This document shows, one piece after another, positions 57,923 through 64,000 of a DNA stretch of 64,000 nucleotides. The number at the start of each line of letters is the position of its first letter. The first letter of the stretch is position 1. This DNA is from Sanguinoderma infundibulare. Taxonomy: Eukaryota; Basidiomycota; Agaricomycetes; Polyporales; Polyporaceae. Location of the stretch: contig JAVLRN010000002.1 in assembly GCA_032821775.1 (NCBI GenBank), positions 3,596,001 to 3,660,000 of the forward strand. Direction: 5' to 3'. A model generated the notes under the pieces. That model ran no database searches and was not told the origin of the DNA. It was given only the letters and a program-made list of their open reading frames with translations. Made by a program: the position numbers and the translations under genes.

Positions 57923-59599
57923 TTAAAGTCCGTCGCGAGCACGACAGATGGCGTATATGTGCCCGATAACCTTTCTCCACCGATTGTCGACGTGCAGGAC
58001 CGACGGCAGGATCACCGTCGGGTCCGAGCTCGTTGAATGGGGCAGCGCAGGTCTGTACAGCTCGGGATCCAAGCGCGGGAACAGGCCGAGGAGGTACCTC
58101 GCGATCGCCTCCGCCTCCGCATCCGAGAGCCCGTAGCCCAACGAAGCAGTACATTGGCCTCTGATCGACAAGTGGCGGAGCGGATGCACCGGCGAGCGGT
58201 CAAGCGGCAGAGAGATCGCGTGCACTCCGATGATGGGACAGTGGAGGCGAGGGAGCGCAAGCTCCTGGAGGTTTGTGCAGCGCGTGTGGAGGAGATGTAT
58301 GGCGTTTATCGACACAGCCGTGTCCGAAAAGGCAAAATCTCTTTCGAGGAGGAGGTGCTCGAGCTTTGGCCATGCCCTCGCGACCGCCTCGATATCAGCA
58401 TCTTCGATCCTGGACCCGCAGAGGAGGCGGAAATAGCGGATGTCTCGGAGAGGGAAGATGGGGGCAACCAGCTCGCGGAGGGCATGCTGTTCGCCAATTG
58501 ATCGAAATATTGGAGCGGAGAGCGTGAGCCTCTGGAGGCAGCTTGCGGTTACGGCGTTGTAGAACACGGCCAGGACGGCATTGACGTCGGCCGTCGAGGC
58601 CTCTCCCCGTCCTGGAGGAGAAAGGAGATGTATCTTCGCGGTCTTGAGGGCGTGGAAACGAGCGAGATTGAATACGTCGGACAGAGTGACTCTGTCTCCC
58701 GTCACAGACAGTTCGCGGAGGTCGCGAACGGAAATTGTATGGCCAAGTCCGATGGATATGTCAGTGACCTCAGAGAGAGTAAGGGAGGTGAGGTTCGGCT
58801 TCATGATGAGATCTCGGAAAGCGGCAAGTCCGTCGAGTCGCGATACATCAATGTCGTGGAGCCGATCGAAAGAGACGAGCTCCTGGACGAGTGATTGCCC
58901 TATGCCACGGTCCAGCTCCTCTTTTCGGAAAATGTATATCTTCTCCAGGAATGGCGAAGACTCGCGCAGTCGGCGGAGCAACAGCGCGTTCGCGTCATCA
59001 TGGAATTCTCCAAAATGGAAGGTCGCAGTACGAAGGGTCGAGGCGAAGAATGGGATGTAGGAGCGATCGGCGGGGGCTCCGAGACCATCCGACCACGATA
59101 TTGAGCGCAGCAGGGGAAGAAAAGTTTTGCCGCTGTTCTGCGTAAGGACAGACTGCATGAGAAGGCGATTGGCATTGTTGATCTCCGGCGATGCGTTTGA
59201 ATAGAGGGTTATGCTACGGACGCGGGAGGCGTGCCACAGGAAGCGGTCCCATCGCACTGGATCGTCGTATAGCCGCGCGGAGATGACCTGGGAAGTCAAA
59301 TGAGAAAGAATGGCACCCATATGATTAGCAGGCTTACTTTCTGGAGGAAGTCCAACACCTTGCCATTTCCGTTTCTGGTCGTGGGAGTCCGAGGGAGACA
59401 ACAGGTGCCACAACGGGAAGAGCAGGGGTATATTTCTCCACAGGACTCGAATCGCAGGTTCATGGAACACACGGCAGACGGTCGCGCATCGTGCTACGTA
59501 GCAGTCACAGTCATGCAATCCTTGAACGCACGCGAATATGCCATCCAGGAGATCGCCATTAGTGAGAACTCGGGAGGAGGCCGAATGAACGTCTTCCAT
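57923..59599 (-). CDS. F-box/LRR-type protein, single exon
   Basis: One open frame of 558 codons. The N-terminus (LLDGIFACVQGLHDCDCYVA, then CRVFHEPAIRVLWRNIPLL) has the agaricomycete F-box layout, with an alternating Leu-rich body typical of LRR-like substrate-binding regions (LRELSVTGDRVTLSDVFNLA; CTNLQELALPRLH). It would recruit targets to an SCF ubiquitin ligase. It is unrelated in sequence detail to the F-box pair in the inverted repeat. An intron-like segment at 59337-59288 (GTAAGC...CCCAG, with gctaat) is not a multiple of three, and removing it breaks the frame, so the unspliced form is preferred. Divergent ATG spacing to the prenylt­ransferase gene is 212 bp. Confidence 0.72.
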   Translation of the reverse strand: MEDVHSASSRVLTNGDLLDGIFACVQGLHDCDCYVARCATVCRVFHEPAIRVLWRNIPLLFPLWHLLSPSDSHDQKRKWQGVGLPPESKPANHMGAILSHLTSQVISARLYDDPVRWDRFLWHASRVRSITLYSNASPEINNANRLLMQSVLTQNSGKTFLPLLRSISWSDGLGAPADRSYIPFFASTLRTATFHFGEFHDDANALLLRRLRESSPFLEKIYIFRKEELDRGIGQSLVQELVSFDRLHDIDVSRLDGLAAFRDLIMKPNLTSLTLSEVTDISIGLGHTISVRDLRELSVTGDRVTLSDVFNLARFHALKTAKIHLLSPPGRGEASTADVNAVLAVFYNAVTASCLQRLTLSAPIFRSIGEQHALRELVAPIFPLRDIRYFRLLCGSRIEDADIEAVARAWPKLEHLLLERDFAFSDTAVSINAIHLLHTRCTNLQELALPRLHCPIIGVHAISLPLDRSPVHPLRHLSIRGQCTASLGYGLSDAEAEAIARYLLGLFPRLDPELYRPALPHSTSSDPTVILPSVLHVDNRWRKVIGHIYAICRARDGL

Positions 59600-59811
59600 G
59601 GTGAGTGTTTGTTAGACTCTCTTAGGCAGGAATAAATGGCCTTGCTCCAGGAGGAATGGCGGTCATGAGCGTTGGCCGCAAACCTGAAATTTGTGCTGCT
59701 GTTGCAACGCCGTGGTGAGCACAGCCTGCTCGGACTCCGGGCCGGGGTTTGTGTTGGCAACAAGAGCGAGCCCGACCTCGTCGTCTCCCGCCGTCATCAG
59801 AGTCTTGCACG

Positions 59812-61047
59812 ATGTCAGACTTCGACCTGCTCGCAGACGACCCCGAATGGGCCGACGTCGTCCCCATCCGCCAGTACGAGAACGTTAACCCGATCGCACC
59901 CATCTTCTACAGCGAGGAGTGTCCGTACGGACCGAGTCCCACTCCCCGCGCCCATCTGATACTGACACTTCGCACCCACCCCCAGACAAGGATGCAACGG
60001 ACTACTTCCGCGGGGTCGTCAAGACCGGAGAGATGAGCGAGCGCGTGCTTAAACTCACGGAGCGGGTCATACGCATGAACCCCGCGCATTACACGGCATG
60101 GTGAGTCCCCTGCCCCGCCCTGTGCCACTCGTCTCTGCATTCCCCTCAACGCGACGAATGGCGCCTCAAGGCAGCATCGCTACAAGACCGTCGTCGCCCT
60201 CAAAGTCCCCCTCGAGGAGGAGCTCGCGCGCATGGATGAGATCGCGACGTCCTTCCTCAAGACCTACCAGGTCTGGCACCACCGCCGCCTGCTCCTCACC
60301 GCCCTCAACTCCGTCGACGCCGCTGCGCGCGAGCTCGTCTTCCTCAAGTCCGTCCTCGAGCACGACGCCAAGAACTACCACACCTGGTCCTTCCGCCAGT
60401 GGATCCTCGTCCACTTCAACGACGAGGCACGCCTCTGGCCCGGCGAGCTCCCCTACGTCGAGCAGCTCCTCGAGGACGACGTGCGGAACAACTCGGCCTG
60501 GCACCACCGCTTCTTCGTCGTCTTCTCCAGCGGCGTCCGCGAGGGCGATGAGGACCGGGTGCGGGTCTTGAGGCGGGAGCTGGCGTTCGCCAAGGAGAAG
60601 ATCGCGCTCGCGCCCAACAACCTCTCCGCGTGGAACTACCTTCGGGGTGCACTCGAGCACACCAACACCCCCTTCGCCAGCGTCGCTGCCTTCGTCGAGC
60701 CGTACACCGCTCCGGAAGTCCCGGCGGCTGAGGTGGTCGACCTCGACAATCCGCTTCCGACGGCGGGTGCGCAGCTTCCCTGCGTCGCCGCCCTCGAGTT
60801 CCTCGCAGACGTGTACGAGAAGGAGGGCGGAGAGAAGACCGCGAAAGCTGTTGAGGTATGTGATATCTTGTGGTTGTTGAAACGCGAGGTTAATCGGGCT
60901 CGAGCAGATCTGGAAGACGTTGGCGGACGAGAGGGACACAATGCGGAAAAAGTTTGTGCGGTCTCTATGTTCGTTGTAGATGGGATCTGATCGTCGTGTG
61001 TCAGATACTGGGAATACCGCATTCGCGATGCGTTACAGACTGCATAG
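59812..61047 (+). CDS. RAM2: Protein farnesyl/geranylgeranyl transferase type-1 alpha subunit
   Basis: Exons 59812-59920, 59986-60100, 60171-60855, 60908-60951 and 61005-61047 agree in phase and give 331 aa, normal for the family. The alpha subunit pairs with either beta subunit to attach farnesyl or geranylgeranyl groups to CaaX cysteines. PPTA repeats are visible: NPAHYTAWQHRYKTV, YQVWHHRRLLL, NYHTWSFRQWIL, NSAWHHRFFVVF and NLSAWNYLRGAL. The N-terminal lead WADVVPIRQYENVNPIAPI is also conserved. The C-terminal exon pair ends KYWEYRIRDALQTA, the expected family end. Donor GTCCGT of intron 1 is weak but gives the conserved YKDATDYFRG join. Confidence 0.92.
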
Positions 61048-61637
61048 TCTCGATTGCGAGGATGTACGAGTATCGGAAAGAAGTGCTATGCTGTATCGAT
61101 CGGAATCATCACGAAGAATTGTGTACGTTGCCGCAGAAGGGGATCAGTTGTTTCATCCTGTATTCGAAGGGACCTACAGTGATGTCAACCAGCCAAACTG
61201 CCGCACCACCAATTGGAAGCATTTCTGGACCACGGAGGAGGTATGGTGTTTCATCTCTGCGAGTTCGTCAGGATTCCCGCAGACATGTGCCGTGTAAGAT
61301 AACGGGCGATGCACGATGGATCACCAACACACGTCGAAACATCTCGGAGAAAAAAAAACGAGCTGTTTTGCGTATCGGAACTCCTTCCTATCGTCGCTCA
61401 CAACTGGCAAACAGAGGCGCTGCATGTCCTGGTCTTCGGCAGTGGTACAAATACAAACTATGATACACATCACTTCCGTGCAGTCGTTTGCGTCGCCGAC
61501 TTCCCCGCGAGAGCTCGTGCCACCCGCAACAGTCCCCTGCGCACGGCTAGTCACACCTGTTTGTCGCGATCCGTAAGGGGCACATACTGAGGGACAAGGC
61601 ACGGGAAGAAAAAGAAGTCGTCAGTTGAGACATGATG
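61048..61637. other. Convergent intergenic region
   Basis: Lies between the 3' ends of the RAM2 and PCMT genes; no gene visible. An A8 run (gaaaaaaaacg) sits near 61351. Confidence 0.45.
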
Positions 61638-62688
61638 TCAGGAACGCGAAACTCGAATAGGACGGTACGGTACCATCACGTCCAGCAGCGGTGTCTCCGT
61701 CACCAGTCCATGCTCGTCCTTGTCGACCTGCAGAATCTGCTGTGCGTACGTCCCGACGGGGATGAACATCCGTCCCGGACGGGCAAGTTGCTCAACGAGC
61801 GGCGCGGGAAGCGTGGGCGCCGCGGCCCCAACGTGGATCGCGTCGTAGGGGCCCTCCTCGGCCAGACCTGGAACGGCACCAGCAGCCTTCTTCAGCGCAT
61901 GCGTTCGACATGGCATTTCGCATTATCGAGGACTCGGACAGTAACACGGTGTTTACGCACCCTTCCTGCCGTCCCCCGCGACCATCTTGATCCTCCCCTG
62001 GTCGACGGCCTCGCCTAGCCCGTCCCTGCGAAGGTTCTCGAGCGACCAGTCGACGAGCTCCGGGATGTGGTCGATGCCGACGACCTTGCTCTCCGCGCTC
62101 TTCGGGTCCGCGCCGTCGTCGAGGAGGTGGTAGAGCACCCCGCAGAGGTAACCCGAGCCGGAGCCGACGTCGAGCACGCGCGCGCCCGGCTTCAGGAACG
62201 GGAGGAGGTTCTGCGTCGCGTGCGCGTGCTGCAAAGGCAAAAGCGAAGGCAAAACGCAAACGAAAGCCTGCGTCAGTCGCAGTAGCGCGAGCGCAGGGCG
62301 AGATCGCAGATCAAACAAGCAACACACGCACCATATGAGGCGCGGATATCGTCGCCCCATGTCCGATCGGCCTGTCGCAAGGGGAGATGGGGGAAGAAGA
62401 TCGTGAGCGGAAGTACTGCACGCGCTCCTAGAGCGGGCCCGCCGCCGGCACCCGCGAACGGTGGACGCACTGAGGCGAGTCCTCGTACGCCGCGCTCCTT
62501 TGCCTCACGTAGCAGGCGCGGTCGACTTTCGACATAGCCTGAAACCATTGCTTCGTGAGCACCACGACGTCTGACCAGGAAATTGAGTATGCGCTCACCT
62601 CCACGACGCGCTCGGATGTGATGATTCTGGCTCTTGCCATGTTCTGGATCAGTTCCTCGTTGCTCGCGCCCGTACACCTCCAGGCCAT
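61638..62688 (-). CDS. PCMT1: Protein-L-isoaspartate O-methyltransferase
   Basis: Minus-strand exons 62688-62599, 62538-62471, 62371-62332, 62228-61961 and 61867-61638 agree in phase; 231 aa, the family length. The enzyme methylates isoaspartyl residues to start their repair. Features in order: NEELIQNMARARIITSERVV, VDRACYV, PIGHGATISAPHMHAHA, the SAM-binding loop VLDVGSGSGYLCGV, VVGIDHIPELVDWSLENL, GDGRKG then YDAIHVGAAAP, LVEQLARPGRMFIPVG, and the end VMVPYRPI. Every PCMT signature block is present, so an active enzyme is expected. It is divergent from the next gene with a 301-bp shared upstream region. Confidence 0.94.
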
Positions 62689-62989
62689 GTTGAGAAGCCC
62701 CAGAATAGAAGACGGCTTCACGATGATTGCGTAGAAGGGGGGGGGACAAGTGGGGGATGTATTGCGGAGACAAGCAAGCACGTCGCACTGACGCCCGTAA
62801 TGTAGAAAACGTCATATCAAAGTCAGGCGCTCCCCGAGGACTGCACTCCTCCCAAATACCTGCTCTCACAACATCCGCAACAATTCAGAGCTGTAGAACA
62901 GAAAAGTGCAGCATCTTGTGTAGTGCGCCTCCTAGCAGACCATGGTGTTGGCCAACGTCTCATCTTTGAACTAGATAACCTCCTCGAAA
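62689..62989. promoter_or_regulatory. Bidirectional promoter region
   Basis: 301 bp between divergent ATGs of PCMT and the next gene. Contains a G-run (gggggggg) near 62739; no TATA box seen. Confidence 0.4.
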
Positions 62990-64000
62990 ATGGCTACCAA
63001 AACGGTACAGCCACAGACCCTCACCAAGTTCCTCAACGCCATGAAGGCCGTCTACGGCCCCATCGACGCCCTCTCGCCCGCCCAGGCCGCGTCCTGGACA
63101 CCCCCGCCAATGGCCGAGGGCCACCGGGGCCGCTACCTGTGGACCGACGCCTTCGGCGTCCTCAACCTCCTCACCCTCTCCACGCTCACCGCCGAAGCGC
63201 GCTACACGACCCTCGCCGCACGCCTCATCGACGCCGTCCACTCCACGCTCGGCCGCACGCGCGACGGCCTCGGCCGTCTCCCCGGCGCGTCCGACGCGCA
63301 CCCGCTCGCTGGCGGGCTCCGCATCGGCAAGGAGGCCGACGAGGACGACCCCGGCGGCGACGGCGACGGGCAGTACCACCACTACCTCACGCTCTGGATG
63401 TTCGCGCTCGACCGCATGGCGCGCGCCTCTGGCGAGCGGCGGTACGACGACCTCGCGCTCGAGCTCGCGCAGGCCGTCCACCCGCGCTTCGTGCGCGACC
63501 GGGACGCGCCGCGGCCGCGGATGTGCTGGAAGATGAGCATCGATCTGGCCCGGCCGCTCGTGCGCTCGGAGGGGAACCTCGACCCGATCGACGGCTACGT
63601 CGTGTTCAGCCTGCTGCAGCGGGACCACGAGGGGCACACGGGGGTCCTCGAGAGGGAGATCGCGGAGTACCGGCGGATCCTCGAGACCAAGTGGCGACGG
63701 TACGTGTCCGACGACCCGCTCGACCTCGGGATGACCATGTGGACCGCGCATTGGTTCGACGGGGAGGAAGAATGGGCGACGGAGCTGTCCAAGAGGGCTG
63801 CCCTCTGTCTCCGTAAGCCGTCGTGAAATGGCTTCTGCTTCTTGTGCGGGCAGATTCGTAAGGCAACGCTTCTTTAGGCGCGCTCATTGAAGACGAGAAG
63901 TACTTCGACGCACCGGCTCGATTCCGACTCGCCTTCCGCGAATTCGGCGCCTGCCTCGGGGTCCAGTGTCGCCGTTCTTCTTCCCTGCCTGGGGATTCCG
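62990..64000 (+). CDS. Uncharacterised six-hairpin-like protein (partial, runs off window)
   Basis: Exon 1, 62990-63812, and the start of exon 2, 63878 to the window end, are in phase. The visible part is about 315 residues. Blocks such as RYLWTDAFGVLNLLTLSTL, VHSTLGRTRDGLGRLPGAS, HPLAGGLRIGK, GQYHHYLTLWMFALDRMARA and MTMWTAHWFDGE belong to a fungal/bacterial family that I recall only as uncharacterised. Repeated helix pairs and aromatic-acidic motifs suggest an alpha/alpha-toroid (six-hairpin glycosidase-like) fold, which is inference. There is no signal peptide. The 3' end is beyond the window. Confidence 0.65.

Noticed and set aside
62960..63751. Long minus-strand ORF (263 codons) at the right edge
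   Set aside because: Antisense to the conserved plus-strand frame; Val/Glu/Gly/Arg-rich composition is typical of the reverse of GC-rich coding DNA.
1..64000. tRNA, rRNA and CRISPR features
   Set aside because: No cloverleaf-like or repeat-spacer structure was recognised by eye; a tRNA scan would be decisive and was not possible.

Overview
The window looks like nuclear DNA of a basidiomycete, probably an agaricomycete such as a polypore. The reasons are short introns of about 50-70 nt at nearly every gene, many small exons, GC-rich coding sequence, and families typical of that group: cerato-platanin, DUF6535 and DUF7918 proteins, F-box proteins, and signal-peptide/Cys-rich/Ser-Thr-rich/single-TM surface proteins. 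All exon models were built by eye from frames, GT(GC)-AG junctions and phase agreement. No search was run, so family names rest on recognised motifs.

The dominant structure is a large inverted repeat. A roughly 6-kb block at about 448-6925 reappears as its reverse complement at about 34330-40951. Each arm carries, in mirrored order, an F-box gene, a surface TM-protein gene, a conserved 3' tail and a decayed aldo-keto reductase gene. The left side also has a tandem history: positions 1-446 are the end of a further TM gene, and a third unit inside the left arm consists of a decayed F-box tail (6926-7090) followed by an intact TM gene (8071-10018).

The roughly 27-kb spacer between the arms holds single-copy housekeeping genes: exonuclease 1, a two-finger C2H2 regulator, PIG-P (GPI anchor synthesis), an unrecognised 298-aa protein, 5-formyltetrahydrofolate cyclo-ligase, a RAD51 paralog and a three-RRM protein. 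Recombination between the arms could invert this whole block.

Right of the repeat: a DUF6535 membrane protein whose 5' end abuts the repeat boundary, a cerato-platanin, a DUF7918 protein, two tandem secreted-type amidohydrolase/decarboxylase genes with GC-AG introns, a small membrane protein, another surface TM protein, a DUF6699-like candidate, a hypothetical ORF, a long F-box protein, the farnesyl/geranylgeranyl transferase alpha subunit, protein-L-isoaspartate methyltransferase, and an incomplete uncharacterised enzyme-like gene at the right edge. Several gene pairs are divergent over 120-700 bp and probably share promoters. No rRNA, tRNA, CRISPR or intact transposon was recognised.
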